NCBI GenBank assembly: GCA_964556005.1
Contig: CAZKUR010000110.1
Location: 1 to 11,619 of the forward strand
Direction of reading: 5' to 3'
DNA: 11,619 bases
Origin: CAZKUR01 sp964556005
GTDB lineage: Bacteria; Bacteroidota; Ignavibacteria; Ignavibacteriales; Ignavibacteriaceae
The number at the start of each line of letters is the position of its first letter. The stretch's first letter is position 1. Positions 1 to 8,279 of the stretch are shown piece after piece. The notes below the pieces were generated by a model that did not search any database, was not told the DNA's origin, and saw only the letters and a program-made list of their open reading frames with translations. A program made the position numbers and the translations under genes.

Positions 1-55
1 GTTGGGATTGTAAAAACCGAAAAACATATTATTTAGTTCGCTTAATAATTACGGC

Positions 56-119
56 AGCTCAGTTCTGGAGAACTGAGCTACGAGTGTAGCACGTCAATAG
101 CTCAGAACTCCAGTTCTGA
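56..119. repeat. Pair of nested palindromes (REP-like element)
   Basis: Two short palindromes lie in inverted relation. The first (56-79) has perfect 11-bp arms, AGCTCAGTTCT and its complement, around GG. The second (102-119) has perfect 8-bp arms, TCAGAACT and AGTTCTGA, around CC. A third small hairpin (77-90, GCTAC/GTAGC) joins them. The two palindromes are near-copies of each other in opposite orientation. They differ by an exchange of TT and AA in both arms, which keeps each hairpin paired. This fits a dispersed palindromic repeat or a decayed terminator-like element. No gene is visible here and its function is unknown. Confidence 0.6.
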
Positions 120-224
120 ACGAATAGAAGAAATAAATTGAATAATATCTCCGGTATTTTAGAGCTAAATATGGAATAGATCTAACTGTTAATAATTCAA
201 TTTGACAGTAAAAAAAATTATTTA

Positions 225-357
225 CTTAAAGACCGTTGAAAAGGTTTGAAATATATGTTTCTTATTAACCTGCGGATTTCCCAAAGGGATAGCTATGCCG
301 AATCCGAGCGTTAATAAAAAAAAGTAAATATTTTAAACCGTTTTAACGGTTTAAAAG
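225..357 (+). repeat. Long imperfect fold-back; MITE-like repeat or structured RNA
   Basis: Positions 225-254 pair with 328-357 (about 24 of 30 identical to the reverse complement), and 262-278 pair with 301-317 (14 of 17). Several mismatches in the outer stem are left-arm G opposite right-arm T, which would be G-U pairs in a plus-strand RNA. The right arm contains its own perfect 12-bp inverted repeat (331-356, TTTTAAACCGTT with a TT loop). The apical region 279-300 has a TCCC-AAA-GGGA mini-hairpin. No convincing open reading frame is present. It could be a MITE-like element, a dispersed intergenic repeat or a small structured RNA; the sequence alone does not decide. Confidence 0.5.
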
Positions 358-426
358 TGCAAGCGGTTAACTTGAGTTAATAATATGAAGGGACTTTTTT
401 GATAATCGAGACATTACTTTAAATTT

Positions 427-456
427 AAAAGCCGGCTCGTTTGAAAGCCGGCTTTT
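427..456 (-). terminator. Rho-independent terminator of the propeller/T9SS gene
   Basis: A perfect 11-bp stem (AAAAGCCGGCT / AGCCGGCTTTT) encloses an 8-base loop. It lies about 25 bp beyond the stop codon of the minus-strand gene ending at 481. The GC-rich core is flanked by A and T runs on both sides, so it could stop transcription from either direction. Its main visible client is the minus-strand operon. Confidence 0.85.
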
Positions 457-480
457 ACTCTATGTATAAGTCGATATATA

Positions 481-3186
481 TTATTTCAACAATACCATTT
501 TCTTGCTTTGTACAAATGATCCTGCTTCTATCCTATAGAGGTAAACACCGCTGGCTAAATTAGATGCGTTATAATTAATTGAATGCGTTCCGGCAGAATA
601 TTCTTTAGAAGTAATCAATGCAACCTCTCTTCCTATAGAATCAAATAAGGTTAGTTTAACTTTACTCTCTTTAGGAAGTGAAAAGTTTATTGTTGTTGTG
701 GGATTAAACGGATTCGGATAATTCTGAGATAAGGTGTATCTGCTCGGACTATTATATTCAGTCTCAACCGAAGTTGCAACAGATGTACTATATACACCCA
801 TGCCGTGAGTACCTACGACAACTAACCCGTCCACATCTCTTCCTTTTACCATAGTACATACTACGTTACCTATTGTGTTAGGCCCTTCTTGAGCCCAAAC
901 AGTTGAGGTTCCGTTTAGGTTGGTTGTTGAATATAATCCGGTACTCGTAGCCACATAGTATGTCATTACTCCATTATTGGATACCGATGTGACCCACCTG
1001 CAGGAAGGCCCGTTGCCGGAACCGTCGGCATTTTGTTCCAGGTTACCGCTTATATCTGTCCAGTTTGCACCGCCGTTTGTTGAATGCCATAAACTTATAA
1101 CACCATAATTTGAAAGTACGGTAATAACATTGTCGGCATTGGCAGGGTCAACATAAATACATACTACATAGGCCTGCGGAATACCTGCACTCACGTTTAC
1201 GGCAGTAGGATTTCCGGTATTCGCTCCATCCAGCCTGATGACTTCACCGAATCCGCCTCCGACATATAACCTGTTAGCCGGAGTTTTTGAAACAGCTACT
1301 GCAGTTATATAGCTGCCGGTTGTTGCATTTGTCAGAGGCTGCCAGTCTGCGTTGGTTGATACATCGGTACTTCTAACAACCGTATCGCCCTCAGCAAAGT
1401 ACATTATATCACTATTGTTAGGATCAAGCACGAATGGATTTACAAACGCGAATTGTCCTGAATAATTAGGCTTAATACCATCAAAAGCGGTTAATGTTCC
1501 GTTGGAAGTATACTTCTGACGGTTTATACTGCCAAGTTGAGCTTCTAAATAAATTGTATATTCATTTGCTGCCGTTTTCCTAACCGCGGAAAAACCGCCG
1601 TCACCACCGCCCTGCCAATCAACCCAGTCGGTGTTAAAATCAGTTGAAAAAGTTGTGTAATTTCCGTTATCCTGAAGGCCGCCGGCTATAACCGGATCGT
1701 TTGCTGTTACGGGATCAATTGCAACAGAATAAAATTGTGAAGTTATGTATCCTCCGCTGTTTAGTATCGACCATGTTACCGGTGATTGTGTAACATCGTT
1801 GGTCCTGCTTACGCCGCCATCATGGCCTGAGAAAAGTACCATTGAATTCGGAGAATTTAAAAATACAAGTGAATGCTGATCGGGATGATGATTGGGATAA
1901 CTGCTTACATTGTTAATCGTTGCATAACCACCGATCCATCCTGTAGAATCAACCGGTGTGGAAAAACCGTCCAATGACCGGTAAAGATTGGTACCGCCTA
2001 CAACTACGAAATTTTCATCATCAGGTTTCACTTTCATGATCATGTCGTATGAACTTTGTACATTTATACCATAAACATCTGATGGGCCTGGTCCCGGCGG
2101 AGGGAGATTAGCAGTTAAATTAGTCCAGTTAGTATTGGATGCATCGTATTTCCAGAGTTCGGTTTGGGTTGGCCCGGTGCCTGTAAAAGCCCAAACGTAA
2201 AGTATATTTTCATTCGAAGGAGCAATGGCCATAACAGTTCTTTGATAATTGGTTAATCCGGCGGGAGTTATATCTGTCCATGTTGCACCATCATCTATTG
2301 ATGTAGAAATTCCTGCATCTTGTTCTCCGCTTGGTATTACAGCATAAATAACACCCGTACTTGAAATTTTTACATCCGACATAGTTATAGATGCAAACGC
2401 GCTTCTAACCATCGTCCATGTTGCCCCGTTGTCCTGACTTCTCATTAAAACGTTGGAAGCAGCAACAAAAATGCTTCCTGTAGATTTGTTAACTGCGATA
2501 TCATTAACATATTTAAAGGGTGAATCAAAATATACGCTTCCGTTTGAGGTAGAGGGGATTAAAGCCCATGTTTCACCGTTATCGGTTGATTTATAAACCC
2601 CATCGCCTACAAACTCAGCACTGAAATAGGCATTTGCAGAATTACCGATAGCTTCACCTGATCCGGCATACCAGGTATCTTCATGACCGGGCCGGGTATC
2701 CTGAGTCAAACAAGAAACGCTGTGAAGCAGGTTTGGAGAAAATTTGTTAACCCAGGTAGCCCCGTTATCGGTTGATTTATAGATGCCGCCTGAGACTCCG
2801 CCTGCAAGTATTGTTACATTCGGCGGTGATTGCGTTCTTATATCAACCCCAAGGGCACGTGTTCGTCCGCCCCTGTTTATCGGGCCGCGTCTCACCCAGG
2901 TTGAAACGGTTTCCTTGTTTAATGCAAGAGATTTAGCCGTCGGCAGAGTAGCAGCATATTGTAATTCTTTTGTTCGAATGTCATATGGAATTTTACCTGT
3001 TGCCGGGTCTGCCAGCATTTGTTCATCACGTTTAATGCTTGCAAACGGATCATCTTTTGTACCCATTTCCATTTTTGCTTTTCGTAGGTTTGTTTGTAAA
3101 TGCCTGTTTGCACTATAAAAGAATACAATTACTGCAGAGGCAATGACAACACCTAATACAAATAATATTGTCTTTTTTTTATCCAT
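481..3186 (-). CDS. Secreted sialidase/sortilin-type beta-propeller protein with T9SS sorting domain
   Basis: This 901-residue protein is probably exported to the cell surface or medium. It starts with a lysine-rich N-terminus and a hydrophobic segment (about 7-24), read as a signal peptide or signal anchor. The body carries BNR/Asp-box motifs of the S-x-D-x-G-x-x-W type: STDNGATW (138-145), STDNGETW (200-207), SQDNGATW (250-257), SIDDGATW (296-303) and a variant STNGGANW (702-709). An RGPINRGGR segment (100-108) precedes the first blade, as is common in VPS10/sortilin-like propellers. Residues about 817-901 form a T9SS type A sorting domain with QNYPNPFNP (821-829) and a basic end. The ATG at 3186 is preferred over the in-frame GTG at 3189, because AGGAG sits 6 bases before the ATG but only 3 before the GTG. 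No catalytic sialidase residues can be confirmed, so an enzyme activity should not be assumed. It follows the lipoprotein gene by 35 bp. Confidence 0.88.
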   Translation of the reverse strand: MDKKKTILFVLGVVIASAVIVFFYSANRHLQTNLRKAKMEMGTKDDPFASIKRDEQMLADPATGKIPYDIRTKELQYAATLPTAKSLALNKETVSTWVRRGPINRGGRTRALGVDIRTQSPPNVTILAGGVSGGIYKSTDNGATWVNKFSPNLLHSVSCLTQDTRPGHEDTWYAGSGEAIGNSANAYFSAEFVGDGVYKSTDNGETWALIPSTSNGSVYFDSPFKYVNDIAVNKSTGSIFVAASNVLMRSQDNGATWTMVRSAFASITMSDVKISSTGVIYAVIPSGEQDAGISTSIDDGATWTDITPAGLTNYQRTVMAIAPSNENILYVWAFTGTGPTQTELWKYDASNTNWTNLTANLPPPGPGPSDVYGINVQSSYDMIMKVKPDDENFVVVGGTNLYRSLDGFSTPVDSTGWIGGYATINNVSSYPNHHPDQHSLVFLNSPNSMVLFSGHDGGVSRTNDVTQSPVTWSILNSGGYITSQFYSVAIDPVTANDPVIAGGLQDNGNYTTFSTDFNTDWVDWQGGGDGGFSAVRKTAANEYTIYLEAQLGSINRQKYTSNGTLTAFDGIKPNYSGQFAFVNPFVLDPNNSDIMYFAEGDTVVRSTDVSTNADWQPLTNATTGSYITAVAVSKTPANRLYVGGGFGEVIRLDGANTGNPTAVNVSAGIPQAYVVCIYVDPANADNVITVLSNYGVISLWHSTNGGANWTDISGNLEQNADGSGNGPSCRWVTSVSNNGVMTYYVATSTGLYSTTNLNGTSTVWAQEGPNTIGNVVCTMVKGRDVDGLVVVGTHGMGVYSTSVATSVETEYNSPSRYTLSQNYPNPFNPTTTINFSLPKESKVKLTLFDSIGREVALITSKEYSAGTHSINYNASNLASGVYLYRIEAGSFVQSKKMVLLK

Positions 3187-3192
3187 CACTCA

Positions 3193-3198
3193 CTCCTA
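3193..3198 (-). promoter_or_regulatory. Ribosome binding site that decides the start at 3186
   Basis: Read on the minus strand, TAGGAG is followed by TGAGTG and then ATG. The distance from AGGAG to the ATG is 6 bases, which is a normal spacing. The upstream in-frame GTG would leave only 3 bases. This argues for ATG initiation. Confidence 0.6.
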
Positions 3199-3221
3199 AG
3201 TTTATTTTGAATTGGGGATAT

Positions 3222-3671
3222 TTAATCTTTTTCGTAGCCAAATATTCGGAAGTGTGGCTCTGATTTATCGACAGTTTGTGTCACCGAGACAATAGCAGAA
3301 AATTGATCTCCCACTTTTAATCCGGGATATTGCTCCTCCATATTAGGGAAAAGTTCCTTTGTAGTTTTTTCGAGTGTAAAAAGGAATTTGACCCTAATTT
3401 CTTTCCCCATTACAAGCTGAGGAAATGCAGCACCATATTTTGCCGAAGAAACTTTAACCAGGGCAATACAAGGCGCTTTTGAACAAGGACCGCTTGAACC
3501 GGAACTATCGGAAACAGGTTCAATTTCCGTTATTGTCCCGACAATTTGCGCGGTTCCGGGAGATACATTGGATTTATTCAATGTTTTGTTTTCTTTCGGT
3601 GAAGAGCATTGAAAGGAAAGCAGCAAGAATGTAAAACTCAAAATTGCTGAAATAGATTTTATACTGTTCAT
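3222..3671 (-). CDS. Small hypothetical lipoprotein
   Basis: This 149-residue protein has a type II signal peptide: MNSIK, a hydrophobic stretch (about 6-20), then SFQC with the likely lipidated Cys22. The lipobox is loose (Q at -1), which is tolerated in Bacteroidota. The mature part starts with a low-complexity linker and continues as a beta-rich domain (about 41-147) with a short CSKAPC loop (63-68) that could form a disulfide. The alternating hydrophobic strands would suit a small beta-barrel or OB-like fold, but I do not recognise the family. A longer frame reaches back to 3752, but the ATG at 3671 places the signal peptide at the N-terminus and has GAGAGG just upstream. The gene is 35 bp from the downstream propeller/T9SS gene with no terminator between them, so co-transcription is likely. 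Confidence 0.75.
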   Translation of the reverse strand: MNSIKSISAILSFTFLLLSFQCSSPKENKTLNKSNVSPGTAQIVGTITEIEPVSDSSGSSGPCSKAPCIALVKVSSAKYGAAFPQLVMGKEIRVKFLFTLEKTTKELFPNMEEQYPGLKVGDQFSAIVSVTQTVDKSEPHFRIFGYEKD

Positions 3672-3789
3672 AAGCCTCTCACTGATTGTTGTTAAATTAT
3701 GGGCAGTTTTATAAAGAATTTGCCTTGATTTTATTTCAACTGGTGTTTGCAAATTAGAAAAGATTATTGGAGTATACTTGCACTATTGA

Positions 3790-3812
3790 CGCAATTATTA
3801 GTACATATTGCG
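3790..3812. promoter_or_regulatory. Candidate operator: CGCAAT inverted repeat
   Basis: CGCAAT (3790-3795) and ATTGCG (3807-3812) form a perfect 6-bp inverted repeat with an 11-bp spacer, in an otherwise AT-rich intergenic region upstream of the lipoprotein gene. Half-site length and spacing are compatible with a dimeric DNA-binding protein. A chance occurrence is possible. Confidence 0.25.
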
Positions 3813-3817
3813 CATAG

Positions 3818-3854
3818 AGTATTAATATTTAGTAAACCGTGTTAAGTATTAATA
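3818..3854 (-). promoter_or_regulatory. Direct repeats AGTATTAATA, 27 bp apart
   Basis: Identical 10-bp units occur at 3818-3827 and 3845-3854, between the regulator gene and the lipoprotein operon. A second short motif, TAAACCG, also occurs twice here (3833-3839 and 3853-3859). They lie about 150-180 bp upstream of the lipoprotein start codon. They could be activator sites for the AraC-type domain of the neighbouring regulator. The AT-rich composition makes chance repeats fairly likely. Confidence 0.25.
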
Positions 3855-3884
3855 AACCGAATAATTAATTTTGCTAATAGGTGA

Positions 3885-6800
3885 TTAGATATTTTTAGTA
3901 TATTCGGAAGGACTTACCCCGAATTGTTTTTTAAAAGATCTTGAAAAATACGACTGATCATTAAATCCGACCTTAAAACAAATTTCGGTTACATTCCCGG
4001 CATTTTGTTTTAAAAGATCCGCCGCACGTTGCAGACGTAATGAGCGAATTAATTGTCCTGCTGGCTGATCGACAAGAGCATTAAGTTTTCTGTTAAGCTG
4101 GGAAGCACTCATATTAACTTCACATGCAAGTTGTTCAGGAGTAAATTTTTCATTTTCAATATTAGTTTCAATTGTTTTAATCACTTTCTGAAGAAATTCT
4201 TGATCGGCAGAAACCGCGGATACATCGGAAGGTTTTATTATAGTCGCTTTGCTAAACCGCTTTCTTAACTGTTCCCTTTGATAAATTAAATTTTTAACTC
4301 TAACTTGAAGTTCTTTTGCACTGAACGGTTTGGTAATATAAGCATCGATTCCTGTTTCCAGCCCTTCAATTTTATCATCAAGATCGGCTCTTGCAGTAAG
4401 CATAATAATCGGGATATGGCTTGTCTTTTCATCTCTTCTTATTTCTTTGCTGAATTCATAGCCGTTCATTTTAGGCATCATTAAGTCGGTTATAATTAAA
4501 TCGGGAATCTCATCTTTTGCTTTTGAAATTCCGGCTTCTCCGTTTGAAGCTTCAATAACTCTATTATCAGGTTCAATCTGTTCACGTATATAAGCTCTCA
4601 CATCGGCATTGTCTTCAACTATTAGAATAATTCTTTGTGATGGACCGGATGCCGGAAACGGTATACCGGATAAATTGATTTGATCATTTTCTTTAATTTC
4701 ATCTTGGGGTAGGGAAGAGGCTTTAGCAGGGATTTCGACTAACTGTTCTTTACTAAGATTCATATCTCCAAGTGGAAGGGTTATAATAAATTCCGAACCC
4801 TTGCCAATTTTACTGTTGACTGTTATTTTCCCTTTATGCAGTTCAATTAATTCCTTTGTAAGCGATAACCCTATTCCCGTTCCTTCGTATTCACGGGTGC
4901 TTGTGTTATCCACCTGGAAAAACCGATTAAAAATATTTTTAATTCGATCCTCAGGGATTCCTATCCCGCTATCTATAATTTTAATTTCCACAAATGAACC
5001 GGATAATTTCAGCGAGACTTTTATTTCGCCTCCGCCGGAAGTAAACTTGAATGCATTCGAAACAAGATTATAAAATATTTTTTCCATTTTATCCGGTTCA
5101 TACACTACCGGTATGTTTTCATATTCAGAATCGAATTTCAATGTAATTTTTTTAGATTTTGCGATCGATTCAAATGAGTAAAACAAACTTTTTAGAAAGG
5201 AAACTATATTATGCTGTTCGGCTTTTAGCTCCATGCTTCCTGCTTCTATCTTTGAAATATCAAGCAGCTGATTTATTAAAGTAAGAAGCCGGTTTGCATT
5301 CCGGTTGGCTACTTGCAGTTTTCCTTTCTCTTTCACTTCAATTTTTGAAGACATAACACTATCAATCTGGCCGAGTATTAATGTAAGCGGTGTACGGAAT
5401 TCGTGGGAGATATTAGCAAAGAATTGAGATTTTAATTGATCGAGTTCTTTCAACTTCCCATATTCGATAAGTTCCAACTCCAGTGTATGCTTTTTGTTTA
5501 ATCGTTTTAGTTCATTTCGCCTGATCAAAAACAATAATCCAAGGAAAATTAAAGCATACAAAACATAAGACCACCATGAAAAGTACCAAGGTGAAAGTAT
5601 AGTAAAAGCGAAAACATCTTCTTTACCGATATTGCCGTAAATATTTTTTGATCTTAAATGAAATTTATATTGACCTCCTGAAAGATTAGTATATTCTTTT
5701 TGTAACGCCGGAGTCCACGGCGACCAATCTTTATTCTCACCTTCAAGATAATATTGGTATAAATTTGATCCCGGTTTATCATAACTCGTTGCCGTAAATT
5801 GAAATAGAATATCATTTTTATCAAATGGAAAAATATTTTGTTTTGTTGATATCTTGCCTGCAGCACCGTTGTAGATTAATGAATCTTGATCGATAAAAAC
5901 TTTGCGAATAATTGTTGAAAAGCTTTTGTTATAATTAATACTTATTGCAGGATTAAACCGGATTAAACCTTCTTCCGTACTAATCCATAAAAAATCCTTT
6001 TTAATTCCGGGATCGTAATCGTCATAGATAGTGAAAACATTGCTTAAGTCAAGTCTTCCGAATACTGGTTCAGGCTGCCACACGTATTTGCCGTCCTTTT
6101 GCATAACTGCTTTCCCAAATTCATTGCCGTTCGAAGTTTTAGTTAAAATCCAGTAATTGCCTTTATGATCTTTTTCTATTTGTTCTATGAACCGGGGTGA
6201 TTCGACAAAATCTTTTCCCAGCGATGAATCAGGCTGAATTTTTTTTAATTTTTTATCAAATCTAAATAGCCCTTTATCCGTTGTGAAAAGAGTTTTACCA
6301 TCAATAGATATAATATTGTACCTATTACCCGGTAAGCCATTCGGTTTATTATAGCGCTCGAGTTTTATTTTTGTGTTTTTATTCATTGAAAATAAATTTC
6401 CCGATTCACTTACTACATGAACAACTCCTTCATAAAAAGTTTGGATCCATAAGCTGCCGTCACTATCTTCGATGAGAGAAGACATTTCATTGCCAATGAT
6501 TGAAGTATCTTTTAGTAATTGAAGATTGCCGTTATTGTACTTCATTATTGCCAGTCCGATTCTATACATTACATAAACGATATTTGAATTCAATTTAGAT
6601 TGATATAAATATGGAGTTTCGAAGCTGAAAATTTTTTTTACGGTATTGTTTGTATCTATTTTACATATCGAATTATTTGTGGCGGAGAAAAGAGTATTAC
6701 CGATTGAAATAAAATTACTTCCGCTTGAAGTATTATCCCCAAGTGGTTTAAACATTGAAGAAGATTCATCAAGATAGAACAATCCTAAAGAATTTGCTGC

Positions 6801-7862
6801 ATAGAGTCTGTTGTTAAATCTATATAATGACGATATATATGCGGTGCCGGTATTGCTTTCCGGAATAAGTGAAAAAGGTGAGGAAATTTCAATACGAGAA
6901 ATTCCATCGTTCATAGCTAACCACAATCCGCCCTGGTTATCCTGGAAGACATCGTAAACGACATCCAAATGAAGCCCGGATTCCGAATTTAGTATTTTTA
7001 AAAGATGTCCTCCGCTATTTATAATTGCAACACCACCTCTCCTGGTAGCCAATGCAATGCTTCCATCATTTAATATACAGGCGTTATAGATCCGGTTTCT
7101 GACAAAGAACGAATCGGCTTCGGTTTTAAATTGGGAAACTTTATATCTATCATATAGAAACAGACCGTTCTGATCTGTTGTAATCAGAATTTTATTTTTA
7201 AGAGGAAGCACATCGTAAACACCAATAGATTCAAATGCTCTGCCACCTGGAATAAGTTTTAATGAATTTCCAACAATTTTCAACAGACCTCTTCCGGCAT
7301 CCCTTACAAAAACTTCGTCTCCAATTTTATAAAGTCTGAATGCGCGCGCAGAATCGATAACATCTATCTTACTTCCATCCCAGCGGAAAATTTTATCGCG
7401 GGTTTTATAAAAAACTCCATGCGATGAGGTAACAACATCCCACACATCGCCAAATTCTTTATGCTTGTTATTGAGATATTTCAGAAGTGAAACGAACCTC
7501 ATTTTCCCGGATGAGTCCGGAGCGAGATAGCCAAAATCGGATGAGGCGGCAACAAAAATCTTCCCTGTTTTATAAACAGATAGTGATCGAACAATGGAAT
7601 TATTAGGAATTTTTATTAATCGCCAGGATGAACCGTCATATTCAAGAATACCATCGGTGTTACCAAAATACATCACGCCTCTTTGGTCCTGGTTTACACA
7701 CCAGTTTTGATTGCTCGCTTTATAAACTTTTGAACTATAGTACTTTATAAAAGGCTGACCTAATTCTTTATTTTTCAAGAATGAAGTTTGACTCCTCAGA
7801 TTTGAAAAATTGAAGAAAAGAAGAGAGGATAAAAGAGCTATAAAATATTTTTTTGAAATCAT
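3885..7862 (-). CDS. Hybrid two-component system regulator (propeller sensor, histidine kinase, receiver, AraC HTH)
   Basis: This 1325-residue one-piece signalling protein spans the inner membrane. Domains in order: signal peptide (about 1-24); periplasmic two-component-regulator propeller repeats (about 50-640, for example GGLWLAMNDGISRIE at 311-325); a Y_Y_Y domain (about 675-753); a transmembrane helix (about 760-780); a coiled linker; HisKA with phospho-acceptor His820 in ISHEFRTP; and an HATPase with N-box NLVSNAFKF (932-940), G1 DSGIGIP (964-970) and G2 GTGIGLS (994-1000). The receiver has acidic Glu1083/Asp1084, phospho-acceptor Asp1126, Thr1156 and Lys1178. The C-terminal AraC-type helix-turn-helix covers about 1230-1325. 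All catalytic residues are present, so it should be active. In Bacteroidota such proteins often sense glycans, but no SusC/SusD or glycan-degrading operon is visible here, so the ligand is unknown. It reads in the same direction as the lipoprotein operon, across a 213-bp gap. Confidence 0.95.
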   Translation of the reverse strand: MISKKYFIALLSSLLFFNFSNLRSQTSFLKNKELGQPFIKYYSSKVYKASNQNWCVNQDQRGVMYFGNTDGILEYDGSSWRLIKIPNNSIVRSLSVYKTGKIFVAASSDFGYLAPDSSGKMRFVSLLKYLNNKHKEFGDVWDVVTSSHGVFYKTRDKIFRWDGSKIDVIDSARAFRLYKIGDEVFVRDAGRGLLKIVGNSLKLIPGGRAFESIGVYDVLPLKNKILITTDQNGLFLYDRYKVSQFKTEADSFFVRNRIYNACILNDGSIALATRRGGVAIINSGGHLLKILNSESGLHLDVVYDVFQDNQGGLWLAMNDGISRIEISSPFSLIPESNTGTAYISSLYRFNNRLYAANSLGLFYLDESSSMFKPLGDNTSSGSNFISIGNTLFSATNNSICKIDTNNTVKKIFSFETPYLYQSKLNSNIVYVMYRIGLAIMKYNNGNLQLLKDTSIIGNEMSSLIEDSDGSLWIQTFYEGVVHVVSESGNLFSMNKNTKIKLERYNKPNGLPGNRYNIISIDGKTLFTTDKGLFRFDKKLKKIQPDSSLGKDFVESPRFIEQIEKDHKGNYWILTKTSNGNEFGKAVMQKDGKYVWQPEPVFGRLDLSNVFTIYDDYDPGIKKDFLWISTEEGLIRFNPAISINYNKSFSTIIRKVFIDQDSLIYNGAAGKISTKQNIFPFDKNDILFQFTATSYDKPGSNLYQYYLEGENKDWSPWTPALQKEYTNLSGGQYKFHLRSKNIYGNIGKEDVFAFTILSPWYFSWWSYVLYALIFLGLLFLIRRNELKRLNKKHTLELELIEYGKLKELDQLKSQFFANISHEFRTPLTLILGQIDSVMSSKIEVKEKGKLQVANRNANRLLTLINQLLDISKIEAGSMELKAEQHNIVSFLKSLFYSFESIAKSKKITLKFDSEYENIPVVYEPDKMEKIFYNLVSNAFKFTSGGGEIKVSLKLSGSFVEIKIIDSGIGIPEDRIKNIFNRFFQVDNTSTREYEGTGIGLSLTKELIELHKGKITVNSKIGKGSEFIITLPLGDMNLSKEQLVEIPAKASSLPQDEIKENDQINLSGIPFPASGPSQRIILIVEDNADVRAYIREQIEPDNRVIEASNGEAGISKAKDEIPDLIITDLMMPKMNGYEFSKEIRRDEKTSHIPIIMLTARADLDDKIEGLETGIDAYITKPFSAKELQVRVKNLIYQREQLRKRFSKATIIKPSDVSAVSADQEFLQKVIKTIETNIENEKFTPEQLACEVNMSASQLNRKLNALVDQPAGQLIRSLRLQRAADLLKQNAGNVTEICFKVGFNDQSYFSRSFKKQFGVSPSEYTKNI

Positions 7863-7881
7863 TTTTTAATTCAAAAATATT

Positions 7882-7919
7882 CTATTATAATCCGGGGGAA
7901 CTTGTAGACTATTATAATC
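7882..7919 (-). promoter_or_regulatory. Direct repeats with TATAAT cores before the regulator gene
   Basis: The 11-bp unit CTATTATAATC occurs at 7882-7892 and again at 7909-7919, exactly 27 bp apart. On the minus strand each unit reads GATTATAATAG and contains TATAAT. The nearer copy is about 20 bp from the regulator start codon, so one copy may serve as a -10 box. As a pair they could be tandem promoters or autoregulatory binding sites. No good -35 element is visible. A TAnnTTTG-like match (7872-7879) also lies close to the start. Confidence 0.35.
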
Positions 7920-8174
7920 AAAAGAAAAGTAATTATGGTTAAAGATATTATTTAATTTATTTCTTTATTTCCTCTCAAGCAAGGGAACAGATCACTTGGA
8001 AGAGAACATTTTATTTGATTTTTCGATGGATTTTTTCTGAATCAGCCTGATTTTTAAAAATTAATTCAGTAATTGCCCAGGTTTTTGTATTTTTGACAGC
8101 ATTAAAAAAACGATTATTGTTTAAGATTTTGTTGTTTTTAGAACATTTAATTTCAGAATATGTATGTTCTTTGT

Positions 8175-8180
8175 TATAAT
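8175..8180 (+). promoter_or_regulatory. Probable -10 box of the tRNA-Ser promoter
   Basis: A perfect TATAAT ends 8 bases before the mature 5' end of the tRNA, implying a very short leader. A weak -35 candidate, TTCAGA (8152-8157), lies 17 bp upstream and matches 4 of 6 consensus bases. Confidence 0.5.
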
Positions 8181-8188
8181 TATTACTC

Positions 8189-8279
8189 GGAGAGATGCTA
8201 GAGTGGTTGAATAGGCTGGTCTCGAAAACCAGTGTGGTACTTGTTGCCACCCAGGGTTCGAATCCCTGTCTCTCCGCCA
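8189..8279 (+). tRNA. tRNA-Ser (anticodon CGA)
   Basis: A full cloverleaf can be drawn. The acceptor stem GGAGAGA (8189-8195) pairs with TCTCTCC (8269-8275). The anticodon stem CTGGT (8216-8220) pairs with ACCAG (8228-8232). The loop is CTCGAAA, with anticodon CGA at 8223-8225, which reads the serine codon UCG. A long variable arm (about 8234-8250, GTGG..CCAC) is typical of serine tRNAs. The T arm is CAGGG-TTCGAAT-CCCTG (8252-8268). The discriminator is G8276 and the CCA end (8277-8279) is encoded. Its last bases are repeated at 8755-8768, so the gene marks one edge of the nuclease cassette. Confidence 0.97.
8264..8277 (+). repeat. Direct repeat, left copy (tRNA 3' end; attachment-site-like)
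   Basis: CCCTGTCTCTCCGC covers the 3' strand of the T arm, the 3' strand of the acceptor stem, the discriminator base and the first C of CCA. The same 14 bases recur at 8755-8768, 491 bp away. Duplication of a tRNA 3' end is the classic footprint of an element inserted at a tRNA gene that leaves the gene intact. Confidence 0.6.

Larger units (their letters stand above)
7863..8188. other. Intergenic region between the regulator and tRNA-Ser
   Basis: About 326 bp of AT-rich sequence without a supportable protein gene. It should hold the promoter for the minus-strand regulator, near the paired 11-bp repeats at 7882-7919, and the promoter for the plus-strand tRNA near 8175-8180. A 7-bp inverted repeat, AGAACAT (8140-8146) and ATGTTCT (8164-8170), lies just upstream of the tRNA -10 box. 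No transcription terminator or RNA structure stands out elsewhere. Confidence 0.6.

Noticed and set aside
255..314. 19-codon ATG frame inside the long fold-back
   Set aside because: It is very short, has no ribosome binding site, and is fully explained by the inverted repeat.
2783..3118. 111-residue plus-strand frame opposite the propeller gene
   Set aside because: It is antisense to a clearly coding region, with no recognisable motif or start signal.
3672..3752. N-terminal extension of the lipoprotein gene starting at 3752
   Set aside because: It would bury the signal peptide and lipobox about 27 residues inside the protein, whereas the ATG at 3671 places them correctly.
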